Origin: Epichloe hybrida
Lineage: Eukaryota; Ascomycota; Sordariomycetes; Hypocreales; Clavicipitaceae
Assembly (NCBI GenBank): GCA_019022495.1
Contig: JAFEKR010000001.1
Span: forward strand, 5,022,001 to 5,086,000
Length of the DNA: 64,000 nt
Direction: 5' to 3'
Below the pieces are notes generated by a model that had not been told where the DNA came from, did no database searches, and was given only the letters and a program-made list of their open reading frames with translations. The first letter of the stretch is position 1. Every line of letters begins with the position of its first letter. Shown here in pieces: positions 9,727 to 21,742 of the stretch. The translations under genes were made by a program, and so were the position numbers.

Positions 9727-11265
9727 CTACTCGCGAGGAGCTCTCCCTTCTTGAGGGTCCAAAGGATCAGTATCCGTCTTCATGCCCTCCCCATAACGAG
9801 CCACGGATTTCCCCTTTGCATCTTTTGCTTTTGAGCCTGCCTCCTCCGACATGGCTGTAAGAACTGAGTCAGAAGAGACACATCGAATGTTGCCATGCGC
9901 AAACCGCGATATTGGTGGCAGTATCGGAGCCTGTTCTTGATTCGCTGGTTTTTCCATGGCCAGCGGCGGCTGAATCTTTTTCCCATTCGATCCATGCCCT
10001 TGCTCAACCCGCTTCTCGTCAGCCGCGGGGTCACCGTATTTGTAGGTCGGGTGAGCACCCAGAAGCTCCACGGGGTATCTGGACCGGAGGCCCCAGCGCA
10101 ACCAGTGGCCCAAGCATTGTCCAAAGCCCTTCTCTTTCCACTGAGCAGAGAGAATCTTTTGGTCCTCTTTGCTACGTGCTGGAATTTTGCGCGCAAGGAA
10201 CCCCAGCGGAAAACATAGGACGATCCAGGAAATCGTGCCGACTCGGAGCGTCCCTCGACCCATCATGAGTCGTCTGAACCAAAGGTAGGATTCTACAAAG
10301 CCCAGCAAGAAAACAGTGGCCAAAACAGTGGCCAAGATTATGCCCCAGTATGGATAGTTGCCGCAATCGCTCCATGGACAGCTGGGATTGTCGGCGAGAT
10401 CATCTGGGCGATTGCCATCGCCATCGCGACCACTTTCACCGCTTGTTTCTCGTGGGCCTGCGGTTGTCGTCGTTTGGGTGGGAATGGGATAGGAATTTTC
10501 CGTCGTCGTCGTCGTCGTCGTCGTCGTCCCTTGGGGAGGATAGGGATATGGATTTGCCGTCGTCGTCTGGGTGGGATAGGGAACGGGATTGATACAGGGC
10601 GAAAGATATTGACTGTAGACGTATTGGGATCTCAATGCTCTCCCCGTTGGGTGCGATGTGCTCGCCAGGAAAGCCGCGATGTACGTGTAGGTCGTTGTTG
10701 ACGCGTAGTCACCGTCACCCACACCACCATACCTGTAGGTAGAGACGGAGGTGGTTGCTGACGCGATTGAAACCTGATCCTCGGCTCCTGATGGCACGAA
10801 CTCGGGGACGGTCGCCGTCAAGGTGAATGGCGTAGGGCAGCTGGAGGGGGCAGTGTATTCAACCATTCGATAAAAGGTAGTCGTCGGTGCCACCATGTCG
10901 GTTGCAGGAATGGCACCCGGGGAGAAGTATCTGTAGATGTACACGACGACATTGCTGCCCGAGCCGCCATGGATGCTGTCGTCGCCGAAGCCGCGGGAGA
11001 CTGAGGTTCGGGTAGAAAATGGAGCGACTGTGACAGACGGCTTGAGGGTTACGGTTGAATAGCCCGTCCGGGACATGGTCACTGTTGACGGCGGTTTCGC
11101 GTAGAAAGTGTCGGTATACGTGACAAGCGACACGGTCCCAACAAGGTCTTGTGTGATGGTATATTTGGCGGCGCGAGCGGTACCGACGAGACACAGCAAG
11201 GTGAGCCAAACGCCGGCCGCGGCACAGCGAGCCAGAAGCGACGGAATTCTCTGAGCAGAAGCCAT
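9727..11265 (-). CDS. secreted/membrane Thr-rich protein with two C-terminal transmembrane helices, function unknown
   Basis: Single-exon 512-residue protein from the ATG at 11265. Residues 1-32 form a signal peptide (LLCLVGTARA). Residues 33-300 are an extracytoplasmic Ser/Thr/Tyr-rich region with imperfect STVT-type repeats and a Thr9 tract near 247-255 coded by a GTC/CGT microsatellite (10502-10530). A Cys pair precedes the membrane part (CPWSDCG). Hydrophobic helices lie at about 306-328 and 341-358 and flank a basic loop. The tail (359-512) is charged and cytosolic. This resembles uncharacterised fungal plasma-membrane or wall-associated proteins found across Sordariomycetes. No enzymatic motif is visible. 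Confidence 0.75.
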   Translation of the reverse strand: MASAQRIPSLLARCAAAGVWLTLLCLVGTARAAKYTITQDLVGTVSLVTYTDTFYAKPPSTVTMSRTGYSTVTLKPSVTVAPFSTRTSVSRGFGDDSIHGGSGSNVVVYIYRYFSPGAIPATDMVAPTTTFYRMVEYTAPSSCPTPFTLTATVPEFVPSGAEDQVSIASATTSVSTYRYGGVGDGDYASTTTYTYIAAFLASTSHPTGRALRSQYVYSQYLSPCINPVPYPTQTTTANPYPYPPQGTTTTTTTTTENSYPIPTQTTTTAGPRETSGESGRDGDGNRPDDLADNPSCPWSDCGNYPYWGIILATVLATVFLLGFVESYLWFRRLMMGRGTLRVGTISWIVLCFPLGFLARKIPARSKEDQKILSAQWKEKGFGQCLGHWLRWGLRSRYPVELLGAHPTYKYGDPAADEKRVEQGHGSNGKKIQPPLAMEKPANQEQAPILPPISRFAHGNIRCVSSDSVLTAMSEEAGSKAKDAKGKSVARYGEGMKTDTDPLDPQEGRAPRE

Positions 11266-12280
11266 GGTGCTGGGTGGTGAAGGGCGAAGCTATCAGCAAT
11301 GCGCGCAGAAAGCGGCATTCAACAAAAGGCTGCGATGAAGACTTGCCCGCTGCTTCCACAAGACCAGAAGCAGACTGGATGGGGGGAACAGGCCAGTTGC
11401 CGCATTTTAACCAACGGCTTGTCGCCGAATAATCGAGACGAGACGAGACGAGAATGTTTTCCATGGCATCAACAACAGCGGCGGCTCATGATTTGGGAAG
11501 ATTGACATGTTCTTCCAGCAATGCAGATCGGGACGTCCTGGTCTGGTTGGTTCGGCCACTACCCAATCTGTACATGTGCAGTGGGGGTTACACCCCACTG
11601 TACGTGGATCGGGTGGGGCCTGTACGGGGCCTGTACGGGGCCTGTCTGGTGCCTGTCTGGTGCCTGTCCAGGGGTCTGGTTCATGCACGCACTGGTGGCA
11701 TGCATCAGACGAAGGCCGCTTGACTCACTGGCCGTCATGCGCTTTCTCTAGTTCCTTCGTTGCGACCCTGAAATCTCCTGTCGCACAGAATTGGCACACC
11801 GTGGTTGTGACGAAATCGCAAACAAGTCTTTTGATTGCCTGCTCTCTGCATGATGAGCAGGCTTAGCTATATATCACAACATGTGCTGTCTGAGTCTGTC
11901 CTGTCGCACCTGGATAACATACATGTGTTCCCGCTCGCCGGCGGTGTCCAGCTCTTGAGCCTTCATCTGTTTGTTCTACACTCGTAGACTCTACACTCGT
12001 AGACACAAAACACACGCACACACAAGTATCGACTACGTCTACCGCATCATGGCGAAACAAGGCCGCAAGATCCATCCGCCCAATGGTCCTCGCTGCTTCC
12101 CGCAATGATATTTTGGTCCCAAGGCTTCATCGTCTCTGAGACATGCACGTTCGACTTGCATGCGCCGTCGGAGCTGCTTTCTGACTCTCTGCTGCTGCTG
12201 TATAAGCTCAAGTCATGGCTTATACGACAGCTGTCTTGGCTGACTGACGTGCTTAAAGTGGTGCCCCGGTCTGTATCGCT
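11266..12280. other. intergenic with small direct repeats
   Basis: Holds GGGGCCTGTAC repeats followed by TGGTGCCTGTC repeats at about 11615-11672, and AGACTCTACACTCGT repeats near 11975-12002. No supported gene. Confidence 0.55.
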
Positions 12281-13511
12281 CTACTCTGTAGGCCGTTCAG
12301 CGCCACCACGCCACAAGCCGTAGAACCCATCACAGTTCTTCCACATTTTTATCGTGCCGTCCTCCGACGCAGTGGCGTATAGTTTGCCATCAGGTGAAAA
12401 CGCGATAGACCAGATCGGTCCATGGTGGCCTTTGTGAGTGTCGATTTCCACCTCGTCGTCATATCGAAGGACTTTGGCCCACGTTCCAGGCTCCTCTCCG
12501 ACTACCAGCTTGCGACCTTTGACATCAAGCCCCACGCTCGCGATGGAATAAGGCAATGTGATCCGCTTCAACTCGTCCATGGCCTTGTCGCCCCCCCAGA
12601 AGTAGACCGTCTTGCCCGCAGCCACTGCCAGCACAGGCTTTCCGCCGCCAATGTCGGTTGGAGAAGCCAGTTCTGGTGCCACAGAGACAACTTCGCAAGA
12701 TTTGATCTCGCCGTCGAGGACCTCATGCTTTACACAAGCCCTGCTTGGCAGATCAAGCCAGCGAATCGTTTTGTCCGAGGCGGTGACAACAATGTTTGGA
12801 TCTCTGGTCCAGCAAATAAACTTGATGGAACTATTATGAACACCTTCGCCAATCTCGAAACCAGCAGCCGCTGGTATTGTGGCAGCTGCCCCGGGGTGAG
12901 AATTGGCAAGTTCGGCCAAATCGAAAACGCGCAACCTCTTCTCCATTCCGCCCGTGGCAACAAGGTCCGAGTTATCGGGGGGGTAAGCGACAGCCCGAAC
13001 AATATGGTCGTGCTGAAGGCTGTAGAGCAGCTCGCCGGTGTGAGTATCCCAAATTTTGCTGATTGTCTCAAGTTAGTTGCGCCGCCGGGGGAAGGGAAAA
13101 CGGGGGAAATACACACGCCGTGAAGTCGGCTGAAGCGGTGGCCGCATTCGAAGCATCGGGGCTCAGTCTCGCTTGCCAAACCGCTCCTTTGTGGCCGATA
13201 AACGTGCCAATCCTGCCAAAAACATCAGCATCATGCAATTCGAAGGGCTGGGTTATGTCAAATAATCATGACTTACCAATCACCCGTCACACCGTCCCGT
13301 AGCATTGGGTTTCCATCTGGTTAAACGTGAGCCAATACATCACCTTCGCATCATTATTGAGCAAGTGAAACTAGCATTACGAACCTTTACAGGCCGAGAT
13401 CATATAATAAGTCTCTTCCTTTTCTAGGTGAGAGAAGCTCATGTGTGGCACAGGCCGAGAATGACCGTGGCAGGTCAGCGGAACATATTGCCGAGGCGCA
13501 TCAGAAGTCAT
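12281..13511 (-). CDS. STRAP: STRAP-like WD40 repeat protein (serine-threonine kinase receptor-associated protein family)
   Basis: Four exons, 13511-13385, 13316-13277, 13212-13117 and 13058-12281, give 346 residues. The introns are 68, 64 and 58 nt, the last with a clean CTAAC branch site. The start reads MTSDAPRQYVPLTCHGHSRPV, which matches the conserved STRAP N-terminus. Diagnostic segments appear in order across the joins: SACKDGNPMLRDG, WIGTFIGHKGAVW, SADFTAKIWDTHTGE and a last blade SEDGTIKMW. The C-terminus YGLWR is the usual fungal end. In animals STRAP/Unrip binds the SMN complex and acts in signalling and mRNA control; the fungal role is less defined. It is divergent from the DOA1 gene across 1.3 kb. 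Confidence 0.9.
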
Positions 13512-14850
13512 GGTCTCCGATGAGCCTATCATTAGAAGACAGCTGATATGGAACGAATAGTCAGATTGCTAGCTTTGTTCAAAGAGGCGGTTCAAGGTCG
13601 TATCTCTGGGGCTCGTGGATAAATCGTAGCAATGGCGACTGTGACTTGTAGTGCGGAAAGATCTTGTGGGAGACCAGGGGGTCGCAATTTGTGGGTTTGT
13701 CTTTTCTCTTCTTTTTTTCTTTCGTTCGGTCGTTACGTCGTAGCTTGGAATGTATGGGAACAGACGAGTCGTCTAGTGAACAGAGATGCAAGAACCTGGG
13801 TATTTCCCCCACAAAAGGCGGACAGAAAAGAGCGCGGAACTATCTTGACCCAACAGCCACAAGAGAAAGGAGTGTGAAGTTTCGGCTCTGCCAAGGTTGC
13901 CGATGGCCGACGCTGCTCAGTAAAAGTGACCGAGGCGAGCAGCCGTAGCGGTTGAGGAAGGAGATTGGAAGATCTATTGTGCAAAGGTGGGACAATGATG
14001 AAAGCAGCAGTCACGGCAGAAAGTCGAGATGTGCGTGTGACAGCATTCGGCAGGCGGTGGGCGGTGGGCGAAACAACGTGGGGCTCGAATCTCAACTTGT
14101 GACTCTGTGAGTCAATCCGTAGCCTCGTCTCGTCTGGCTGTCGGGCGCATTCAGTTGCTCCGATGTCCCCCAGTGGGAAGGAAGGAGCAACAGAGCACAG
14201 AGCCAACAGAGCTCGAATGTTGTTTACACGTGGTGCTGCTGTGCCGATAAGATAAGGGCAGGCAAGGAACTTGAAAAGTCAACACGTCATTAATCTGAAA
14301 AATATTGGCATTGCTCGATGCCGCTTTCTCGGGTCGCAAGCTATTAGAATATTACGGTCCGTAAGAGTGGTAGGTAGGTATCCTTGCGAGCTCTTCCTGA
14401 TTCCATCCACGTCCATTCATGCATGCCTCGCACCGCGACCTTTGCACCAGCACGAATCGATTGTTTTGCTCGTTACTTCAGGTGTCAATGACTTTACCAT
14501 CTCCGAGTCCGTGGTCCATCCCTCCTCTTGCGTTTCTTTGAGAATTAAATGCTCGCAATCAGAGTCCTGCCTGTTACAAGTTCGTTCTAAATCACCTGGC
14601 ACCACTCTCTGCCAGCTCCACCGAAGCTCGACTCCGCCAATGACCACGTCAACGTCACTGAACAACCAACGCTGTCGCTGCCTCTCACACATTTGGTCGA
14701 CCGAGACTGACTCTGTTTGTCCTTTTGCTTGTGACATATCCGCAGCAACAGACTATTCGATCAGCATCGTCGCGCACCCTCTCATCACATCGCAACCCTT
14801 GCAACGCTCACAATACAAAATATACATCCACGGCCACGGCCACGGCTACG
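13512..14850. other. divergent promoter region between STRAP and DOA1 genes
   Basis: 1.3 kb without a supported gene. It holds pyrimidine-rich tracts near the DOA1 start and a CGGCCACGG direct repeat just 5' of that ATG. Confidence 0.55.
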
Positions 14851-17319
14851 ATGACGGTGGACTTCAAGCTATCAGCACAGCTTCTGGGTCATGAAGCCGA
14901 TGTACGTTGTCTTGTACACCCACGAGATATGACTTGAACTGCTCGTGAAGTATATTGACGACTGATTTACAGGTGAGAGCTGTTGCTTTTGCGTCCTCTG
15001 ATGTTGTTCTTTCCGCTTCCAGAGACTGCACCGTTCGAAAATGGTCTCGGGGCCCCCAAACACCACCCTCTTTCGAAGGGACGCTTGTCAGCCGTGGCTC
15101 TGAATATGTCAACTCGGTTACCTTCTTTCCAGCTACTGCCGAATATCCGAACGGCCTTGTCATCTCCGGTGGCAAGGACATGGTTATCGAGGTCAAATCT
15201 CCGAACGCAGCTTCAACCGATCATGCCGAGCGATTATTAATCGGACACGCGCACAATGTTTGCACTTTAGATGTGGCTCCTGACGGCTCATACTTGATAT
15301 CCGGTGGATGGGATGGTCAGGCCCGTGTTTGGAATTTACAAAAGGGTGAGACGGCTCTCATGTTGGCGGGTCATGAAGACAAGGCAGTCTGGAGTGTAGT
15401 TGCTCTCGATGAGAAGACGGCAGTCACTGGATGTGCCGACAAAAGTATACGCATCTTCGATCTCAGCCAATCATCGGCCGGCGAAGTTCAGCCCAGGTCC
15501 ACGATTTACACGCCAGACGTCGTACGAGGTCTATGCAAGGTCCCCGAAAACCACCCCAGTGGTGCCGACATTGCGAGCGCGAGCAACGATGGAACAATCC
15601 GACTCTGGAAGCTAAATGGACAGCAAATCGGTGAGCTACATGGGCACGATAGCTTCGTTTACAGCTTAACCAGTCTGCCATCTGGCGAGCTGGTCAGTGC
15701 TGGAGAAGATCGTACTGTTCGTGTCTGGAAAGGGACCGAGTGTGTCCAAACCATTACTCATCCCGCCATTTCAGTGTGGGCAGTAGCTGCCAATCCCGTT
15801 ACCGGCGATATCGTGACCGGCGCCAGTGATGGTGTCGCGCGAGTCTTCACTCGACGGCCTGACCAAGTGGCTGACAAGGAGACTCTCGCTGAGTTTGAGT
15901 CATCTGTGAAACCTTCGGCCATTCCTCAGCAGCAACTAGGCAGCATCAACAAAGAGAAGCTTCCGGGTCCAGAATTTCTCACGGCTAAATCCGGTACGAA
16001 AGAGGGCCAGGTGCAAATGATCAAGGAGCAAAATGGCAACGTCACAGCCCACACGTGGTCTATGAGCCAACAACAATGGATCAATGTCGGTACTGTTGTC
16101 GATGCTGCAGGAAGCACTGGCCGTAAGGTGGAATTCAACGGCAAGTCGTACGACTATGTGTTCGATGTCGACATCGAAGATGGCAAGCCAGCGCTCAAAC
16201 TGCCGTATAACTTATCCGAAAACCCATATGAAAGAGCCACCAAGTTTCTCAATGACAATGAGCTACCACTGGGTTATTTGGATAATGTGGCCAATTTCAT
16301 AACTCAAAATACTAAAGGTGCGACTCTTGGCCAGGCGGACAACCAGGGCCCGGACCCCTATGGCACAGAATCGCGTTATCGTCCCGGGCAGTCAGAATCT
16401 TCACAGCCAAAGGTTTTGCCGCAGAGTGAATACCTGACTATATCAGCTGCAAAGTATGAAGGTATGACGATTAACTTCACTGACACTTAGTTGCGCATGT
16501 CCTCATAGTTATCTCTCCCAGACGCTGACCATACACTCTTCATTAGCCATGTTCTCGAAGTTGTTGAATGTCAACAAGACATTGATTTCATCGGGCCGTA
16601 AAGACGCTGCGCTTAATCCGGGGGAAGAATCTGTGCTGCAATCTCTCCGCGAGGCGCTCGAGAACAGCCGGCCAATCCCAGTTCAGTCGCTAGACTTGGT
16701 CGTCAGAATGGTGACAGCGTGGCCGTACGGGGACCGTCTCGCCGCTTTGGATTTATTGCGTTGCATAGCGAGGTTCCCGTCGGTGGCTCAGTTTTCAGAC
16801 GCACAGCATGGGTCAGCTCTAGACCTGGCCATGAATGCCTCAGTTGCCAGCGATTCCCAGCCGAACGAGAATGCTGTCATGATGGGGACGCGAACAATTG
16901 CCAATTTATGTGCCACCGTCGATGGCCGAAGTTTGATAAGCTCCCATGCGAACAATGTCATCGGGTACCTCGAACGCGTGGTTGGCGTCAAGGGAGGGGA
17001 AGCGATTGGAAAATTCAATCGCAACGTGCTCATCGCAGTGACTACATCGGCCCTGAACCTCTCCGTTCTAGTTCATAAGGAGAAGCTTTTGACTCCGGAC
17101 CAGCGAAGGAGGCTCGTTGTGGTGCTGGGGGCCGCGCTTGATGAACAATCAGACTCGGAAGTCTTGTATCGGGGACTGGTCGCTTTAGGGACATTGTTGG
17201 CCTCATCGAAGGAGATGGCCAGCGGTCTGTCAGTTGGCGCATGGATTCGGGGAGCAAAGGATAGAGCAACGGAGGATCGAGTCAAGGCGGCGGCAAACGA
17301 GTGCTTAGCCTTGAGTTAG
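14851..17319 (+). CDS. DOA1: Doa1/Ufd3/PLAA: Cdc48-associated ubiquitin-binding WD40 protein
   Basis: Three exons, 14851-14901, 14973-16461 and 16547-17319, give 770 residues. Exon 1 codes only 17 residues (MTVDFKLSAQLLGHEAD); its join continues the first WD repeat (VRAVAF...RDCTVRKW). Residues 1-300 form a seven-blade WD40 propeller. About 360-465 is the PFU ubiquitin-binding domain (GQVQMIK ... YDYVFDVDI). About 515-770 is the armadillo-like PUL domain that docks on the Cdc48/p97 C-terminus. The second intron falls exactly at the PFU-PUL linker, rebuilding YEAMFSKL. The domain order and length match yeast Doa1 and human PLAA. The family maintains free ubiquitin and acts in Cdc48-dependent degradation and endosomal sorting. 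Confidence 0.95.
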
Positions 17320-17777
17320 CTCCATCATGTCTCGAAACTTGTCATGGAAGAAACGACTCCGTCTGTGCATAAACCGAATGGCACATCTCCGTAGAAATTA
17401 ACAGCAGATTGTCTGAAATGGCGCAAGGATTTGCTGATGACCTTTACTTCAAAGCTGCCGTTTGACCACGAGAGGGGGACTCGGCGTTTTTTTTGGCAGG
17501 ATCCTTCCCCGCATCAAGATTACAAAACCACCAGTCACCAGAAAATGCGATTCTAGGGGTGATGAGTGATGTATCGTGTTACATTAAATGCTAGTCATGA
17601 TTGCCAATCTACTCCAAACTCCAAAGCGCGTGCCGCGTAGGACATCCGAATCTCCAATCCAGCTGTAAGTAAAGATACAAAAAAGGAAAACCGTGACAAC
17701 ACTCGAGAGCATCCACCGCCCTTTTGGCTGGCCTCTCCCCAGCTCATCATCTACGCGTCACGCCCCGATCCAGGGGT
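17320..17777. other. convergent 3' intergenic region
   Basis: Between the stops of DOA1 and the BIM1-like gene. It contains a T8 tract near 17489. No gene seen. Confidence 0.55.
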
Positions 17778-18677
17778 CTACAGCGCGGTCAACACGCCGG
17801 CGGCGATGAGCGGCAGGTATCCCATCCAGGTGGCGGTTCTTGGCGAATCAGCTCCGCTCTTGACGTACGCGTCGGTGCCAGACATCTTGGTGGCAATGGT
17901 GTACATGTCTGCGAAGCCCATGTCCGTCGAGTTGAAGCAGTTTGTCTCGTTGACGAGGCCGATCTTGGGATCACCGGGCTCGGCGAAGATGATGTCGACG
18001 CACTGTTTAGATGAAATTGTTGGTATTTTTCATATTTCCTGGCTCCCGGCGGTGGAAAATCCATCGTTCTCTTGGGGGATGGGAGGGGGAGAGTGTGACG
18101 TACCGAGTATAGGGCGGCGCCGTGCTGGGCCAGCTCGACTACCTGGATGGTGGCCAGATCACCGGCTTTGACGCTCGCGTTTGCGGGCAACGGTATCTGC
18201 GGCAAGCAAATGGTGCCCGGGTACGGGTTGTTCGTCGGGCCCTGGATGGTGAAGGGGTGAACCATGGGGTTGGACATGTTTTCGGGGCCGTGGTCCGGCC
18301 CGTCGGTGCCGAAGCCGAGGTTGACGTAGATGACGGCCGTGGAATGGCCTCTGAACCAGCCTGGTTGGAAGGCGAGGGCGCCGCCCGTGGTGGGCCAGTA
18401 TGTGCGGTTCTTGGTGGTTCCTATGCCGCCGCCTTTGTTTTGTCAGTGGGAGGGGGCTGGGGGGGGCGGGAAGGGGAATTTTTTTATTTCTTTCAAACTT
18501 TGTGAAAACAGGAACACGGGAAGGGAGGCCGGCTGACGTACATGGGTACATCCATTGCATGCCGTACGGATACGTTTCATTTGTGACGAGGTTATTGCCT
18601 CTCGAGCCGGGATATGAGAGGACGCAGTGGGCGGAGGTGAGAGCCGCGGCGGCAAGGACAATGATGGCGATGAACAT
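17778..18677 (-). CDS. BIM1-like copper-binding, LPMO-like GPI-anchored protein (X325 family)
   Basis: Three exons, 18677-18542, 18432-18104 and 18002-17778, give 229 residues; the introns are 109 and 101 nt. The signal peptide ends ...ALTSA, which puts His at the mature N-terminus (HCVLSYPG), the residue needed for a copper histidine brace. The joins restore YPCGG and ALYSCVDI, both typical of this family. Other conserved cysteines and the FTIQGPTNN and PYPGTICLP segments fit. The C-terminus is hydrophobic after a Ser/Gly-containing region (SGADS, then YLPLIAAGVLTAL), which suggests a GPI anchor. Known members (BIM1/CBI1) aid copper acquisition at the cell surface and do not oxidise polysaccharides. 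Confidence in the family is high; a copper role here is inferred. Confidence 0.9.
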
Positions 18678-18696
18678 GTTGAGATATTCAAGTCTC

Positions 18697-18779
<83 letters not shown>

Positions 18780-19946
18780 AGGAAAAGGCCACTCGTACTA
18801 CGTACGGCCTTGGGCCAGCCTGGCTACCGCGAATGAAAGGCGGATTCGCGCGCGGTAGTCTATCGAGCACGAATATATGTATATCGGAAAGAGTCTACTC
18901 CGTACTCCGCAGAGAGGAAGGATAAAGAAAAGAGACGGGCGGCCGATGAAGAGGTCGGGGGCCCCAAGGTAGTTAAGTTACATGTAATATGCTTGGGATG
19001 GGCAATGCAGAAATGCAGAAATACAGACATACAGAAATGCACCCCTGGACGGGTGTCATTGGGTCATTGGTCAAGCGACCCGTCGAGTGCCCGTCTAGTC
19101 GGCGGTTACAGCTGCGAGGATCAAGCAAGGCATGTCACTTGGTCACTCCACTCGACGTTGAACTTGACGCTTGGCATGGGGGCTCATGGGGCAAACCAGG
19201 GACGGCAACGGCGTTGTGAAAGCTGGTTGGCCGGCAGGGGACCAGTTAAGCGCCCGGGCGAGCGTGGTGTGGTGGGGCTCTGCTTGGACCGGGGCCAATC
19301 ATGTACCGATTTCGATGCAGGCAAGGGAGCAATGCGGACTACACCCCGGGAGTTTTCTTGGTCCGGAGAGAACAGACTACATACATGTACAGAAAGAAAG
19401 GCGAGGCAAGAATCTAAGCTCTGCGCAAGCAGGTTGCATGTTCGGCCGACAAGTGAAGTTATGTCTCACCCTATTGTGTTGCGCCAAGGCCTCAGGCGAG
19501 TAAAGTAGCTGGCATATATTCATAGGCAACTTGGTAGTTCGTACAAAGAGAGGCTACCTCGAGTACAGTCAAAATGCAAAGCAAAGAAACAATAAAAGAG
19601 ACAGTGACATGCTTTTGACGGGTAAATGAATGGACGTACAAAAGCCCAGTTCAAGAACAAATTCGTTCCAGAGAACGCCTCTCGCTCAAGCAGTCTTTAC
19701 AGCCGTTTCGGAAAATCCCCCACCCTGCCTACCCTGTAGAAGCTCTCGTCATCCTCAGTTTTCTCCACCACGAGCATGAGAACAAGATTGACAACACAGA
19801 CGTGCACAAAACCCTGACCAAACAAAACGCCCGCGAAAACACGGCGCAATGGAAATCCCCCCCCCCTTCCAAAAAACAAGAATACCACTTCGCCATCAGA
19901 TCAATCAGGATTCAGGACTCCCAGCGTCGAAGCTGAGAAACAAACG
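18678..19946. other. divergent promoter region between the BIM1-like and SRR1-domain genes
   Basis: Contains the hexanucleotide array, CAGAAATACAGACATA-type short repeats near 19008-19038, and otherwise no supported gene. Confidence 0.55.
18697..18780. repeat. hexanucleotide (GGTCGT) tandem array, about 14 copies
   Basis: Near-perfect GGTCGT units run from about 18697 to 18780, beginning about 20 bp upstream of the BIM1-like start codon on the minus strand, so the array lies in its 5' UTR or core promoter. Trp/Ser and poly-Val frames across it are artefacts. Confidence 0.95.
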
Positions 19947-21055
19947 ATGGACTCTCGCGCATCACCAGACTCGGCCGCGCCCTCCAACAACAGCCGCCAA
20001 CCACAACCACCCTCGTCAAACCAAGAATGGTGCCTCGTCAAGCCCAAACCCGGCCGGCGCCCGAGAAAAGCTCCCCCCGCCGCGCCCTCGCCCGCGCCAT
20101 CATCGCGCGCCGGCCCCCCGCGCTCCCTCCACGACATCTCGTCCGAGTACCGCCGTCTCCGGCACGACTTTTCCTCCAAGCCCTGCTGCCGCTCCATCAG
20201 GCGGCTCATCAGCGACAACGCGAGCTCGTCCTCGCCCGTCACGAAAGCCGTGTGCCTGGGCATAGGGACGTTCGACCCCCCGGACGGCGCGTGGGAGGCC
20301 AAGACGAGGACGTACACGCAGCTGCTCGCCTTCGAGGCCATTGTCGACGAACTCGGTACGTTACCCCCCCCCGACCCATTGCCCATATTCGGGAAAAAAA
20401 AAAAAGGGAGGGCGGGGGGGGTAAAGAAATGCTGAGTCCCTGGTGAATCAGAAAAGGCGACAGACACCACCGTCCAATGCATCTTCCAAGAACCGCTCTT
20501 CACGGACGCGGATGCCGAGTTCCTCGCGTCAAGGGGGTACTCTGTCGTGGATGCGCCGCTCGCCAGCCAAGCCGTCACCCGGGACGCGCTCCTCTACGGA
20601 ATACATCTGTACCGCCCGCTGTACGCGGAGGCGCTCAAGGACGGCCCACCGGCCATGTTTGTCGGAACAGGCTGGGACACGTGGGATCAGTATGTCCTGC
20701 TCTCCACTTCGGAAGGGGGTTTTTATTTTTTTTCAACTTTTTCCGAAATCGCTAATCTTGTTTCCGACATAGGCTCATGCTCCCCGTGGAGGACTTGCAA
20801 GGGCTCAAGCGAATGGACGAGACGTATCAGAAGTGGGAGTTTCCGCAGCAAGGGACCGCATTCAGTAGCACGTGTTTGTACTGGCGTCGGGGTGGTGGGG
20901 AGGGACGACCAGAGCATGAGCATGTTGGTGACACTGACACTGCTGGTTTGACGGACGAGGATGAACCTGGGAATGGGGAGACGGGTGAGACGAAAGCGGT
21001 CGACGGCCATGATGGGCCCCCAAGCACGGTTGACGGTGCCGCCGACGAAAGCTGA
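19947..21055 (+). CDS. SRR1-like domain protein
   Basis: Three exons, 19947-20355, 20452-20689 and 20773-21055, give 309 residues; the introns are 96 and 83 nt. The first 65 residues are Pro/Ser-rich and disordered. The core carries the SRR1 signature: a hydrophobic strand CLGIGTFD, then QLLAFEAIVDEL, then FQEPLF...LASRGYSVVDAP, and later MFVGTGWDTWDQLML. Residues after about 250 are an acidic, Gly-rich tail (DEDEPGNGETGE). SRR1 in plants affects circadian and light signalling, and fungal and yeast relatives have been linked to haem metabolism or stress; the molecular activity is unsettled. G- and A-rich runs in intron 1 (about 20395-20421) could be hypervariable. Confidence 0.83.
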
Positions 21056-21742
21056 CAGAAGAACGGGCATTCATGTGTTCGAGGTAGGAAGTTGGGAGAG
21101 ACCATCTATGAGCCGGGGCCGGCCCGGACCGACTCATACATGTCGCATTCATAATCAAGTAGACAGCGTGCCCTGTTACGATTCAGCAAGATTCACCTTC
21201 ACGTTCCCTCCAGGTAAAAGATAAAATGAAATAAAAATGCATAATCACCGAAGGCGGACCAAAGCTGGCCATGTAAACAGCCCTTTTATTTCTCCCATCT
21301 ACCCATACGTCATAGTGCCGCGTCCCTCATCTCAAATGCTAGCCAACAATCAACGTGACAAGACAATGAGTCCTTCTCCTCCTCACTAATTGCAAAACAA
21401 CAATGGCAAACAAAGGTCCGTATATGCTCCAGGAAGAAAAAGAAATATTTGTATGCGATGACCATCCTTGAAGCTCCTAACGCCGGTTTCAGTAAGACAA
21501 AAATACCAGACACAGCTGACTGGCGGACATGGAATAGGCGACTTTCGTGCATGCGTATCGATTAGGTGAGGCGAAATCATGAACAAGACTTTCATATAGG
21601 CTTAGGGGAGGAAAGAGGAAAGGGGGAAATCGTTACAAGAAAAACTGACGGCACCACCGGTGGGCGGCCAACGCCGAGAGTCGCAGGGAGAAGAGGAGGA
21701 GGAGATTGCACGCGTCTACCAACGACAACTGTGTGAGGGCCC
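21056..21742. other. convergent 3' intergenic region
   Basis: Between the SRR1-domain and GH17 genes. AT-rich 3' UTR-like sequence, no supported gene. Confidence 0.55.

Noticed and set aside
14271..14894. 207-codon frame overlapping the DOA1 start
   Set aside because: Covers promoter and 5' UTR of DOA1 in a different frame from the conserved exon 1.
18400..18858. Frame with a long Trp-Ser repeat
   Set aside because: Produced by the GGTCGT array in the promoter of the BIM1-like gene.
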